64,000 nt of DNA from Stereum hirsutum FP-91666 SS1. Lineage: Eukaryota; Basidiomycota; Agaricomycetes; Russulales; Stereaceae. Under the pieces are notes generated by a model. The model worked only from the letters and a program-made list of their open reading frames with translations, did not search any database and was not told the origin of the DNA. The position numbers were made by a program, and so were the translations under genes. Location: assembly GCF_000264905.1 (NCBI RefSeq), contig NW_006763138.1, forward strand, positions 496,224 through 560,223, read 5' to 3'. Shown here piece after piece: positions 46,168 to 58,245 of the stretch (the stretch's first letter is position 1; every line of letters starts with the position of its first letter).

Positions 46168-49100
46168 ATGAAGGTCGTCACCACCTTTCATCAGCCATCT
46201 TCTGTCGCTCATTCTCTCAAATGCACCCTTAGCCCCGACCAACTCCACCTGGTTGTTGCCAAACTAAACACCCTTGAGGTCTATTCAGCTCAGCCTGAAG
46301 GACTTAGACATGAATGCACTGCTGAATTATATGGCCGTATCTCTGTCATTCGAACTATCACGAGAAAAGCACGTCTATTTGTTGTGAGATTGCCTTCACT
46401 AAAGCTAGTCTAATCCGCAATACCTACGCAGGATGACCCGGACAATATCCTGCTTATGACGGACCATCCAGCCCCTAAACTCGTCGTATTATCTCCGAAA
46501 TGGATTAGCAATCGACTGTCCTTGGTTACTGTTCAGACAGAATCTCTCTATGAGCAGATCGCTCGACCGTCTGAGTTTGTGCACAACGTATTCCTCGACC
46601 CATACGGCTATGTCGGTCTCGCACACTGCTACACAGGCAAGGCCAAGGCCTTCACGATCAACGATGGTCTGTTAGAGGACTTCTGTGATGTCTTGTGCGT
46701 CTTCTTCTTATTTGTATGTCCTTCTGTCGTTTACTAAGTCCCGCCTTAGGGTCCCTGAACTCAACATCCTATCTCTCACTCTGGTATCCTCTCCAGAACA
46801 AGCAATCGACACACCAGATCCATCAGCCCTTGCCATCCTGCACCTCGATCACCGCCAAAACATCCAGCTTCTCCTCCGCGATCTCAACATCTCGGAGTAC
46901 GAGCTTTCTCCTTCTCCATCCCTCATGTTCACTCCCGCCACAATATCTTCCAAAGTCTTCGAGATGGCCCCTGTCCCGGAGAATCCCCCCATCATCGTCA
47001 ATATCCCACCTCTACAGCTCCCAAACCCCGAAGCTATGGAAGGCACGTCAGATTTCAATGGGGGACTGTTGGTCATAGGCGGGAAGAAGCTACTGCTCTT
47101 CGAGCTGACAAGCAAAGAGTTCCAAAGAAAGCACCACAAGAGACTGAGGAAGCAGGAAAGTAGGCGAAGTACATCTGGGAAGGATAAGGCGAAAGCGGAG
47201 CCGAAAGAGGAAAAGGAAGGAAAGTCGCGGTCAAAACCGATAGCTAGTGTAGCATGGCCATGGAGTGAAGTCACTGCGTATGCAATACTCTCCCTTGCCA
47301 CCATCGATGACCGATATACTGACACCTTCTGATAGATGCTGTCAGGCGAATGACGAAGGCACGCGGTATCTCGTAGGAGATGCATATGGCCGGCTTGCTA
47401 TGCTTTCCCTTGATTCGCTATACGACCAAGGCTTGATCCTTATTCCTTTAGGCGAGGTACATTCCAAACCACCGCGGATGATCTCATCGGACTTGTACTC
47501 ACCCATATGCGTACTCTATAGACATCTCCAGCCACGACGCTAACGTACCTCGATTCCCAATTCCTTTATGTTGGCTCGCACTTTGGCGATTCTCAGCTCA
47601 TCAAGATCCATCGACAACCCTACGGCTACACCAACACTGACACGCTTCCACTTCTCGGTATACTCCCACTCGAACCTACCAATCTGGCCTCCTCCTCCGG
47701 CAAAGGAAAGGCAAAGGCGGCAGCTGGAAGAAAGTCAGATGGACGCATTCTGGGAATGAAAGGAAAATACCTCGAAGTCGTTCACTCATGGAGGAATATT
47801 GCACCCATCTTGGACGCCGTCAAAGCGGATACAGACGGCAGCGGATTGGTAAGTCCTTCACAGTCTGATCTGTCCTCGCTAGAACTTGTATTGACTGCCT
47901 TTTTATCGCCAGCCTCACATTGTCACATGTTCAGGCGGCAAGAGTACTGGCAGTCTCAGGGTCATTCGGAACGGAGCAGATTTCCAAGAGAAAGCTGTCG
48001 TCGACGGCCTGGATAATATGACAGGTTTATGGGCACTGCGATCGCATAACAGTGACAAGTGAGCATTTCATCTTGTGCGACACGAATGCCTCTAATGCAG
48101 CTTTTACCACAGAGATCACTCATACCTGGTAGCAAGTGACAAAGATGAGACACACCTCTTCCGCTTCGAAGGGCCAGAAAGTCTACGCCGTGTGGAGTCG
48201 TCCTCCGAATCTTATTTCCGCATGAACAAACCGACATTAGCCGTGGCGAATGTGGGCGACCTGGATTCATCGCTCATCTTGCAGGTTACTTCTGACAAGG
48301 TACAACTGTTGGAGTTTGATGCCGTCCTGGAGATATTCCATCTATCTAGTCATTGGTCACCAGAAAGCGGCAAGCAAATCACGCTAGCATCAATAAGTCC
48401 TACGCAAGTCCTTCTGGCCCTCGATGGTGGTACAGTGGTGTTACTGGGCCTGGACAAAAGCCGGAATATGACTGTGCTCTCGTGAGCATCTCTGCGCTAG
48501 TTTTGCCTTAACCATTTTCTGACAAGAAACTCAGGACTCGACTATATAACGCCGAAATATCCGCCCTCTCTTGTGCACTACCTAACGCTCTTGGTGCCGT
48601 CTCCTTCTGGGACTCAGACCGGATCGAACTCGTATCGCTCGGAGGCTCAACACCGCTTTTATCCACCGTCACCTCCAGAGAGATCGGCTCGTCTGCCCGC
48701 GCCCGCTCCATCTTGCTACACAAATTCGACTCCACCTCGAGCGAGATGCAGCTTCTCGTCGGCCTGACCAACGGGATCATGGTAGCCTTTGTCGTAGCAT
48801 CTTCAGAAACGAAGACCCCAGAACTCCAGGATCGCAAGACATTTGCGATGGGTAATATGCCTGTTCTGCTTGTGAAAGTGATGGTCGATGGACATACGTC
48901 GGTTTTGGCGTCCGGAAGCCGCTCGGTCGTTGTCTTCTGGGAGAAGGGAAGGCTGAAGACCTCACCGGTCATGCTCAATGTGCGTAGGCTGCGCCTTCGA
49001 TGTCATTCTATGTGCTAGACTCACCTTTTTCGTGTAGAATATCTTCGCGGGCGCGCCGGTCGACACGCCGTGGTCACCATCATCCGTAGTTCTCGCCACC

Positions 49101-50766
49101 GGATCCAAACTGATCATCGGCAGCGTCCATGGACTCGATAAAATGCACATTGTCCCTGTCACTGCCGTGCGTACATCTTCTATATTCTACCTCTTGAGAA
49201 CGTATTTTCCTCACCATTCGTGCATTTTCCAGACACCATTCGGTCTCGATAACCCACGACGCATCGTGTACGATTCCCACGCGTCTGTATTCGCTGTTGC
49301 CTGTACACGGATTGAACCAGCACCTGTGTTTGGAGAGGAGGTATCAAGGGGAAGCTTCAAGCTCTTGGACGACATCACATTCGAACGTAAGTATCTCTTG
49401 CCTTCATTCTTCTGCCCACTACCGTGCTCATTTATCATAGTCATTGGCGAGGTACCATTTGCAGAAAATACAGACCAAATGCAGGAGATCACGGCCATCC
49501 ACGCATTCCAGCACGTCGAAGGCAACATCGCCATTTCTCACTATTGCGTTGGATTGGTGACGTATCAGCTGGACGAGAAGGAGCCAAGTCATGGCGAGCT
49601 GCATATCTTCTCGAAAGGAGGAACAGAACCGGACGGGACGGTGAAAGCCGATCTGCTTGAGGTGGTCAAGCAGGAAGTGAGCGGTTGTGTGTATGCGTTG
49701 GCGTCGTTTGAGGGATATATCGTAGCTGCGATCAACTCTACCGTGCGTTCTCATTATTTTCAGTTCATCTGTTCTTTTCCTGCGACTCATTAGTATTTCA
49801 GGTGAGCTTCTTCAAGTTGGATACGAGTGGGACCGAAGCCACGCTGGTTAAAAAGCACGAATGGAACCACAACTACCTCGTCACAAGCCTCGTAGTCTCT
49901 GGGTCATATCTGCTCATCGGAGACGCGATCAGCTCGGTCTCCGTCCTCCAGGTTATACAGGTAGATGAGAACGGAGAAATTACTGAGAAATTGAAGACCG
50001 TGGCGAGGGACTATGGACCGCTCTGGCCTGTATCTCTGCAAGGATGGGGAAAGGAGGGCGTTATAGGCGCAAACGTGAGTTGATTTATTTGCTTGATGCG
50101 GGATTCTAGGAGCTCATCACCATGATTTCTATAGAGCGATTGCAACTTGTTCTCTTTCACGCTCCAGCCTGTCACACCACAGAAGACCGTATTAGACCGT
50201 GATGGTCACTTCCACTTAGATGACCACGTCAATAAGTTCTTGCATGGTGAGCACCTGTGCTTCTCGCATCCCATCTTTAGTCACTGAGGCCTCCACAGGA
50301 ACAGTTCACTCGTCGGAGAAGGCCGAAGACCTGGATATTGAAGCGAGATCGCTATTCTTCACTGCCTCGGGACGAATAGGCCTTGTCCTAGACATGGGCA
50401 AGGAGCTCTCACTGCATATGACCGCATTGCAGCGGAACCTTAACGGAGTGGTCAAGGACGTGAGCGGTACGACCCATAAACGGTGAGACTATCTGCCAGA
50501 CAACATTCACTCTTTTATAATATGAATGCTGATATGCTTCATTGTGGTTTAGATGGCGTGCGCCAGTGAGCGGCCGTGGGCCAAGCGACGCCGACGCAGA
50601 AGCGTACGGGTTTTTGGACGGCGACTTCATCGAGCAGTTCCTCAACTACGACGAGCTCTCGCCGGAAATGAAGCGTATTATGGAGGGCAGTAGTGATCCG
50701 GAGAGGTTGGAATTGAGTCATCGTCAGATCCTGCATACGTTGGAGACGTTGCAGAGTATGCATTAG
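46168..50766 (+). CDS. DDB1: DDB1-like WD40 triple-propeller adaptor of CUL4 ubiquitin ligases
   Basis: A large beta-propeller protein that links substrate receptors to Cullin-4 in the nucleus for DNA-damage repair, licensing control and, with the Rik1 paralogue in fission yeast, H3K9 methylation. The ATG at 46168 is chosen because MKVVTTFHQPSSVAHSLKC aligns with the family N-terminus, followed by VVAKLNTLEVYSAQPEGLR and ELYGRISVIRTI. Family markers include VFLDPYGYVGLAHCYTGK, FNGGLLVIGGKKLLLFE, GDAYGRLAMLSLD, LYVGSHFGDSQLIKI, TPFGLDNPRRIVYD, GRIGLVLDMG, DGDFIEQFLNYDELSPEM and the final TLETLQSMH. There is a Lys/Glu-rich insertion (about 47118-47238). About 14 introns; roughly 1,200 residues. 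A single ACGCGT sits at 46095-46100. A Rik1-type paralogue cannot be excluded. Confidence 0.9.
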
Positions 50767-51491
50767 TGTGTTGTATGGGTGACCTACTTAGTGAGAAGTC
50801 TTGGCGAAGTGTAGAAGATGGTGTTTTAGTTGCTTGTTCTTGCATAGAATGTTTTGTTGTACGAATAAAAGGCACTTATATCATGCTTTACGACATGTAT
50901 TGGACAAAGCTGTTCACTTTCACCCGAGAATCCATCCAAAAATTCAAACATTCTGATCGAGATTATTCGCTGTGGCAACACTCGCCACATGAGACGAGTA
51001 CCGCACCAGTTGCTAACACGTGTGATCGAGGGGATCGATCGTGACGTCGATTCCGTTGTCTCGCGATCGGACCCGAACGTTCTTGTTTCTTTTAACTTCC
51101 ACTCGGAGAACTCCGCTTGCTGGCTTCAGGCCATGTATCGTCAACATAAATGTCTGAATCCCTTGTTCTCAACTGTAGCTATTCTACGTGATGTTCATTA
51201 TCCTTTGTGGAGTGAAATGAATAAATCGATAACATCTGGAACCACCCCTATGTTCGAATCCTCGGGGTAAATGCAGACTGTCCATGCATTCCGCTGATCT
51301 TGCCTTTTGAATACAGCGGGTGACCTAAACGGGACAATCCCAACCTATACTGAGCAGACGTCTGGTGGCGAATCGCGACCCACCGATCTGCCTGCCCGCT
51401 GTTATATAAGAGCTCTCGTTGCGCTGCCGGTACACCCTCATCTTCAAGTTGTTCCCCACATTACTCCTGCACACCACTGCTTTCTACCACC
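50767..51491. other. Intergenic region: DDB1 3' region and promoter of a small membrane protein gene
   Basis: About 725 bp without a supported gene. The right end carries TATATAAG at 51403-51410, followed by a CT-rich leader into the ATG at 51492. Confidence 0.5.
51403..51410 (+). promoter_or_regulatory. TATA box of the small membrane protein gene
   Basis: TATATAAG lies about 80 bp upstream of the ATG at 51492, with a pyrimidine-rich stretch in between. This layout suggests strong transcription. Confidence 0.55.
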
Positions 51492-52215
51492 ATGCCAGCT
51501 GGGACTGCAAATCGCATTCCTCACGCCCCCGTAGCGGATACGCACTTGCGTCCCGTAAGGGTGAGTTATAGCTTGGCCTGGGAGTCATCTACTCAACGCT
51601 CAACCGATCCACTAATTCCACGGTTCTTTATAGGCTTTCGCCGGTACAGCTGTAATTGTCGGTGGCATCTTCCTCACTACGTGGGCGTACCTCAGCTGGA
51701 AGGATAAACGCGCCCACGACGGCTCCCATGCTGGATCTGTTCCAGGCTGTGCGTCATCAACCCCCTCCTCTTCTCTTCTAACGTCAGCTAATGGGCAGTT
51801 CTACTTACATATAGGGAAACATCGTTACGCCCAAGTAGCCACGAACAACAACTACGTCGGTGCAGATCAAGTCACACCGCTCCGTCGCGACATCGACGAG
51901 CGCAAGACGAACGGCGCCGGTCCGCAAGTCGAGAATAATAGAGACCAGCACAATCTCACTGGTCTTCGTGTGGGCGACATTAAGCGCGACCCTAATGGTG
52001 GCCCGATGCACCCTACCCCCCAGAGGGCACACGCGACTGCTGCGGGGCTGGCGTATACGAAGAAGGTGCGTTGAGCAGTAACACCAAGTAATTCGTCTTC
52101 CACCTAACGTCGTTGGCTGATCGTTGGTTGTGCGTGCGCGGTATAGGTCACCACGCCGGTTGCGCTGAAGGGTCAGGACGTTATGGATGTGGCGAAGGAA
52201 GATGTCTCTAACTAG
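51492..52215 (+). CDS. Small single-span membrane protein, unknown function
   Basis: Four short exons give about 165 residues. The N-terminus (MPAGTANRIPHAPVADTHLR) is followed by one membrane segment, AGTAVIVGGIFLTTWAYLSW, and a basic stop-transfer KDKRAHDG. The rest is hydrophilic and rich in Asn, Asp, Gly and Pro (ADQVTPLRRDIDERK; GDIKRDPNGGPMHPTPQRA). The stop TAG at 52213-52215 follows MDVAKEDVSN. A short N-terminus, a single helix and a long soluble tail would fit an inner-mitochondrial or ER membrane protein, but no family is recognised. The TATA box and compact gene suggest good expression. Confidence 0.6.
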
Positions 52216-52482
52216 ATGGCTTGTCCCGGGTTTTATGTATGATAGAAATGGACCTCGTCTCGGACCAGTTGTAACATCGGCTCGTCAGTGTACCCTGTAT
52301 GATTGTTTAGCAACGAACCAAGGCTCCTTGTCGCGACAGAACACGAACGCAGATCCATACTCATTGAAGTCTACTATCGCAAACAACGGTAAGCTATGTC
52401 ACAAGGCCCAAACAATAGTAAAGATACGAATATCACAGTCCGACACACATAGACAATAACAAAAGGGTACCGTATCCAGCCT

Positions 52483-54894
52483 CTACACGCAAAGTTTATC
52501 CGCCACTTCAAGCACTAACGCCTTAACCTCTTTCTTCTGCAACTTCATACCACCTTCTCCCTCACCCTCTACTTTCGCCCTCAACGCCGATCTGACCTGC
52601 AAAACCTCCAGCAGTGGGACCAGCGAGTTCTCATAGGCCGGAGACAGTCGGATGAGTAGCGCCAACGTCGCCGACAAACGGTGAACTGCAATTGCCGCAA
52701 GAATACATCGTAAGCGGAAAAGAAAGCTGGACACAAACGCCAGAGGACTGACCGACTTCCTCGCTCTCCTTCTCCCTCTCCAACGCCTCCACAATCGCGC
52801 TTACAAGCTCCACCTCCCACTCCCCATCCTCTTCGTCCTCTCTCATCCCTCCATTCTTCGGCTCATTACCCCCTTGTATCCTCGCAACCCGTCCTCTCTG
52901 CACCCATGCAGCTACATTGAACGCCACACTCGCCGCGGCAACCCTCACCAATTTATCCTCATGCAATATCGATTGTACCACCACGCTCGTCACGGCCGCC
53001 TTCTCCTGAGTCAGAAGTGACCGAGAGATGGACGGCGAGCCGAGGCAATTGGAGAGCAGCCGAAGTAGTGTGAGGAGAGTGGGACGAGGCGCTGTGCCCA
53101 CGCTCGAGGACATCTGCTCGAGAAGCATGGATAGAGAATTCAAGGACGCCGTGGCCAGGGAGGGTTCCAGGGTCGCTAGACGCCAGACGTCCAGAAGCGG
53201 GAACAGTGATGACGAGGGTAGAGCTGTGACGAGCATCTTACACGAGCTCCCAAAGGCGGCCGAGATGGCGGGAGTGGCGGCTCCAGCTTGAGAGCTACTA
53301 TTAGGTGCTGAGGAAAACCGTTTCTTAAGCCAGGGGAAGACCTGTCCGTTTAGAAGGGCTTTGGTTTGCTGCTTGGCTTGATCAGATACGCTCGGAGAGG
53401 ATACAGCGTCGATGAAGGTGAAGAGTTTGTCCTTGACTGTGTCCAGAGCGGGAACTTGGGTGAACAGGATGGGGTCCAGAGAAATCTTCTTGATCTCACG
53501 GAGGTCAAGCTTTGTATGAGGGTGCGCTTTGTACGACAGTATTAGCTGTAGATCAGAATAAAGGTATAAATGAGGATATTCACGAGGGTATGCTTGATAG
53601 AGCAGCAAATCGACTTGCGTACGCAACTCAGGCGCATTGGCACCCTTGAGCTCATGTACCTACATGATCAGATCCGTCTTAGTCATTACCCTCTCGCTGG
53701 TTCGAAAATGCAAAAGTCAAACCACATACCTTCTTTCTATCCAAAAAAAATTCAAACGTCGGCGTCGCACTCACTCCATACTCTCTTGCCACCGCCCCGC
53801 CCATACCGACGCCCAGATCAACCTTCACAAACGCAATCCTCCCTCCTCCCCTGGTCTTCGCATGCGCCAGTTCCTCAAACATAGGTTCCACCATCTTACA
53901 CGGCGCACACGTCGCCGACGTGAAAAACGCAACAACACACCGGTGTGTATCGAGTAACGAATGGAACGAAGTCGGGTTGGTGGCGATGTGAACTGGAGCA
54001 GCGACCGTGGTCGTGGACGGGGTTTGTGACCCAGAGCCAGAGCCAGAGCCAGAAGCTGTGGTGGGAGAACCGTTGGCGTTGGCTGCTGCACGAGACGCAA
54101 CGGCTTGGAGGAGGGCAGATGCCAGTTGCGGGTTCGGGGTTTGTTGTGGGACTTGTGGAGTCACTGGGCTTGGGGCGGCTGGCGCGTCGCCTGTTGGACG
54201 GCGGAACATGGCGTCGATGGTGGGACGAAGGGATGCCCCGAATGGCGTGGAGAGGAAGTCGGCGGGTAGGTCTTGAATGTTGTGAGTAAATGTGAGTTGA
54301 CTTGTCTGTGGTACGACGGTCACTGTTGCGTTACCTTTGATCCATGAGGGGATTGATTGACCGGTTAGAAACCCGATGCAGTCGTTCGTGAAGGAGTTGC
54401 AGTTGAAGTCTAATAAATGATACTATAATCAAGTGGTTAGAGTAAGTTTCATAGAATTCGCGATCACTCATAGCCCACCTTGTCCGCCGTATAGTGTTGC
54501 CTCATCTCGTTCAAGTACTCCTGAAACGTCTCTTCGTCAAGCGCAGTTTCTCCCATGTCCACAATCTGCATCGGTTGTCCATGCTAGACGTTCTCTGTCA
54601 GGGTTCAGCTGTCGGTGACTGACTGAGAGCGTAGACTCACATGAGACCTCCCGGGGGCGGTGGTCAAAATACCCTGTCCATAGAATATCTCCTTCCCAAA
54701 CACGACCACCGAGGTATGCCTGAAAGAAATCAGAGTAGTCAAGGTACCGATGAGCAACGGTATCTCTGTGATGGACCATTCACTAGCACCACTCACCAAA
54801 TCCCGTCAATTTGCTTCCCAGTCAGCGAAAGCGATAGCTGCTTAGCAAGACCATTGCTGAGGTCGTACACGTAGAGTTTCACAGGGGATGTCAT
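52483..54894 (-). CDS. PPPDE (DeSI-like) peptidase - thioredoxin - PUL domain fusion protein
   Basis: A three-domain protein. From the ATG at 54894, residues 1 to about 115 are a PPPDE/DeSI-type cysteine peptidase fold (removes SUMO or ubiquitin-like tags): [20 protein letters not shown], with catalytic His34 in [11 protein letters not shown] and Cys102 in [13 protein letters not shown]. After an Ala/Pro/Ser-rich linker comes a thioredoxin domain with the redox motif CAPC ([20 protein letters not shown], then [11 protein letters not shown]). The C-terminal half is a PUL helical-repeat domain ([35 protein letters not shown]), which in Doa1/Ufd3 and PLAA binds Cdc48/p97. It ends [10 protein letters not shown] at 52483-52485. 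The fusion is expected to act on ubiquitin-like conjugates near Cdc48 in cytosol or nucleus. All catalytic residues are intact. Two MluI boxes lie about 125 bp upstream. Confidence 0.85.
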
Positions 54895-55017
54895 GGTAGA
54901 ATAACGTTGAGGAATGAAGGTAGGAAGAGAAAGATACGAGGCAGTGTGCTGAGACGAAACATGATAAGTAGCTGGTGCTCAGCGATGGTTCTGGAAAGAC
55001 GTTGCCGCGTATGCGCG

Positions 55018-55038
55018 ACGCGTCACTGAGGGACGCGT
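55018..55038. promoter_or_regulatory. Paired MluI cell-cycle boxes upstream of the PPPDE-thioredoxin-PUL gene
   Basis: ACGCGT at 55018-55023 and 55033-55038, each inside the 8-bp palindrome GACGCGTC and 15 bp apart. They lie between the PPPDE gene's ATG (54894) and the stop of PEX8 (55177), so they can only serve the PPPDE gene as a promoter element. Confidence 0.55.
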
Positions 55039-55176
55039 CGACCTTCACAGGGGCCACTGTGGCACTGAGCTATTTCTTGCGAGAGTCTATGTGCCTGGTA
55101 GGCCCACAGTCTTTTGACAGGAGTGGAAGCAGCATTTATGGTATACAAAGAAAATACAATCCGTCCAAAACTAGGT

Positions 55177-57909
55177 CTACAACCTGCTCGGCACGACAGC
55201 CTTCTCCTCCGCCTCCACCGCCTTCCCTTTACCTTTCCTAAGTACGTCCCCCACCACTTCTTCCACAGCCGCCGCATCACCACCACCCAACGCATCCTTC
55301 ATATCCACCCACCACCCAATCATGAATTCCTTCTCCCTATCCCCCACACCCTCCAAAATCTCCCTATATAGCGCCTGCACCAACTCATCCCTCGGCCCTT
55401 CCCCGTCCCTGTCCGAGTCCTCCTCACCCTCAGACCCGTCCGCGACCACTTCCCGTGGTTCATTCCCCATACCCACAAGTATACTCCGTATCTCGTGAAG
55501 CACACCCGGCAACAACGAAAGCGGGAGCGCCGAAATCGTCGAGATGAGCGTCAGCTGCAGCCGATGCAACTGTTCTCTCCCCTCTCGCTCTCGCTCACTC
55601 TCAACATCATCGGACGTGGTGGTGGTGGTGATCGAAGCAGATACCTTCTGTATTTTGTCTAGTAGTGTAGAGATGCAGTACTGCGCCATGACGGGCGAGC
55701 TCGCATTTGCGCTGCCGACCAGCGCGGTGTAAGCTAGTCGCAGCTGTACGGTGCTCAGTTTATCGTGGCCGGAGTTCTATTATACAGGGTATATCAGGAC
55801 GGGGTAGGGCGGCGCAAGTCGGCCAGTTGGAGGGGGTAAGAAGGGCGATAGCAGCGGAACACTCACATCAAGGAGACACTTCGAGTAGTACGGCACAATT
55901 TTCTCCAAGAACGAGCCTGAGCTATCCTCCTGCGAGTCGAGATGTGCAGGATGATCGCTCTTAAGCTCTTTGCGCGCATGGGAAGCGAACGTGGACAGGA
56001 CGACACTGTGTGCTGATTCGTAGAGCTCGCGATCCGAAGAGTCGTATAGGTATCTAGACAAGTTTCCACGAAGATGAGATAATATGAATAGCTGAGAGAG
56101 ATCAACACGTACGGAAGACAGAGAGGAAAGACAGAAGTCTCAATGGTAGCCAGACTGAGCACAGGAACCAATTGCTCAATGCAAGCCAGGTCCAACGCCC
56201 GTTTCGAGCTCTGGGTAGGGTGAGTTCGGGCGTCGGTCAACGAAACGCTGGAGCTCGAACTTGGTAACGGATTTGATGACACTGTGGATGTAGTTCAGAG
56301 CCAGGGGTGAAGGAGGAAAGATAGCAAGCCTACCCTCCCGTGAAGCCATCTGCCGCACATATGTCTCACTTGCGTCCACGTCCGCACTAAGCACATCCAG
56401 CGCCGTGTAGAACGTACGTCTCAGCTCAGTGAAGCCGCCTTCCGTCTGGGACGTGACCCCGCCAAACTGTGATATCACGAATGAAAGGTTCGAGAATATT
56501 TGTAGGACGGACAACGCGACTGTCGAGGCTAACGGGGAATGATCACCCTCTCGTGCCTTTGACTCTGAACTAGGCACCGTAGGAGGTGCGGTATAGAGAA
56601 CAGCTGAAAGGACTGATTGAGTGATCATGACAGAGGTAAACAGCAACGTCTTGAATATTGTCCACAAAGAGCCTGTCAGCTTCTGGACCTCGGCTGTTAC
56701 GATGAGGTTCAGCAAGGCTAAAGGAAAAGCTGAACCCGGCAGCACTCACGGATCTCTGGCTCATCATCAAGACCTCGGGCTAACGGTGACTTGCTCCAAT
56801 CACTGTCTATCTGCGAGGTGATATCCTGAAACCGCGCTAGCACTGTGTGAATAGAGAGCCAGCCTTCGCGGGGACGTGTTTCCACCAATAGTGTGATCAC
56901 GCGCGCGCAGAGCTTAGACAGAGACGCGATAGATGTGAAGAGTGGAGAGGATGTCAACGCGTTGATCGTGAGTGAAGCTGAAGATACTGGGGAGGTGGCC
57001 GAGGAATATGGAATGGCTGACGAGGATGGTTGTGATGCAGTGGGCGAGTGCGTCGAACGAGACTGGACGTCTGCAGGGCCATTCAAAGAGGGGAGGGTGG
57101 TGAGAAAAGAGCCGGACTGGAAGGCGGAGTCAACAGATAAGATGAGAATGTCAAGCAGAGCCTTTTACGAAGGAGTGTGTCAGAAGAAGAACTATTGACA
57201 GGTATTGGCGGGCGTACGTGGAGAGGTAGCGCTGTCAGTCGGTCCGAGGAAACTAACGGGAGAAACTGAGATGCAAATACGAGAGCGAGTGATAGTGCGT
57301 CAACTGCGAGGAGAAAATTAGTCAAACACTTCCATGCTAAGGAGATCACATCAGACCTTCCCCTCGTTCTGTGTGCGGATGAAACTCCTTCTCCCAGCCA
57401 TCCGTTGGGAGTGTGGCGTAAACATCCATAACCTCCGCCACAGCAATAACGACCTCCTCCTCGGCCCTTCGCCTCACTCTAGAATGGCTGGTCTCGGCAC
57501 CGAGCTGATGTCTAAGATCCTCGAGTGCGAGTAGTAGGCCTCCAGCGGCAACGAGCCTTAGAATGCCCTGACCACCTGCGAAGCCCTTGATGACGGCCTT
57601 TGCCCAGTCATGCATGGCATTATTCACACCTCGAGACCATATAGACTGGGGACCTTGCTTGAGAGATGCAAGTCTAAGATGCGCGGCATGTCGAAAGGCT
57701 GTGGAGAGCGCCGCGAGCTTTGTATGGGAGAACGGACGAAAGAGAGGTGAGGATATAATTGTTGCAGTAAGAGGAGTGGCGGCGGTGGCGGTCTGAGTGT
57801 GGGAGAGGCAGTGCGAGAGAAGAGACTGGAGAGATTCGAGCGGCAACGCCGGTGACGGCCTGTGCAGCTGGCTGAGCAGGATGTTGTATGCTCTGTCTGG
57901 CGCTGCCAT
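55177..57909 (-). CDS. PEX8: Peroxin PEX8 (intraperoxisomal import factor) with a C-terminal SRL signal
   Basis: A helical-repeat peroxin of the peroxisome lumen that joins the docking and RING complexes of the matrix-protein importer. The ATG at 57909 starts MAAPDRAYNILLSQL. Family-like segments are HDWAKAVIKGF followed by LRLVAAGGLLLALEDLRHQL, RPREGWLSIHTVLARFQDIT, KLTGSLWTIFKTLLFTSVMI and EKEFMIGWWVDMKDALGG. The C-terminus, AVVPSRL, ends in SRL, a type-1 peroxisomal targeting signal as expected for Pex8. The stop is at 55177-55179. Several introns; about 800 residues. The identification rests on these patterns and the PTS1 rather than on strong motifs. An in-frame ATG at 57966 falls within the MluI-box region and is judged unused. 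Confidence 0.72.
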
Positions 57910-57942
57910 CGTCGTCGTCGTTGTCGAGCACTCAAATAATTG

Positions 57943-57974
57943 CACGTGTTTTCTCGACGCGTTCATTGACGCGT
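57943..57974. promoter_or_regulatory. E-box and paired MluI boxes between PEX8 and the aspartic protease gene
   Basis: CACGTG at 57943-57948, ACGCGT at 57957-57962 and ACGCGT at 57969-57974 (the latter inside GACGCGTC). They begin 34 bp upstream of the PEX8 ATG. The divergent protease ATG is at 58246. Confidence 0.5.
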
Positions 57975-58245
57975 CTGAAGCGCGTCGCGGGCCGGGCGTG
58001 TTGTTGACGGCCGAGCACCCTCGAATGCTGCCGCAGACCCCCTCATCGTTGCGGCCATCATCGACCCCACTCTTCCCTGGGTCTATCAGGATCCGCCGAC
58101 ACCCTTGACGACATCAAGCAGCCCTCGTCCGTGTGGGCCACATCCTTCTTCGAGTCAGTCATTGTCCACCCTTCTTTATTGTCTGCTGCTCACTCACTTA
58201 CTCTCCTTCTTCTCTTCGTCGTGCTGTCTTACTATCCTCTCCCTC

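Noticed and set aside
51236..51270. A tRNA B-box-like GTTCGAATCC
   Set aside because: The flanks do not form a T-stem or acceptor stem and no A-box lies at the right distance.
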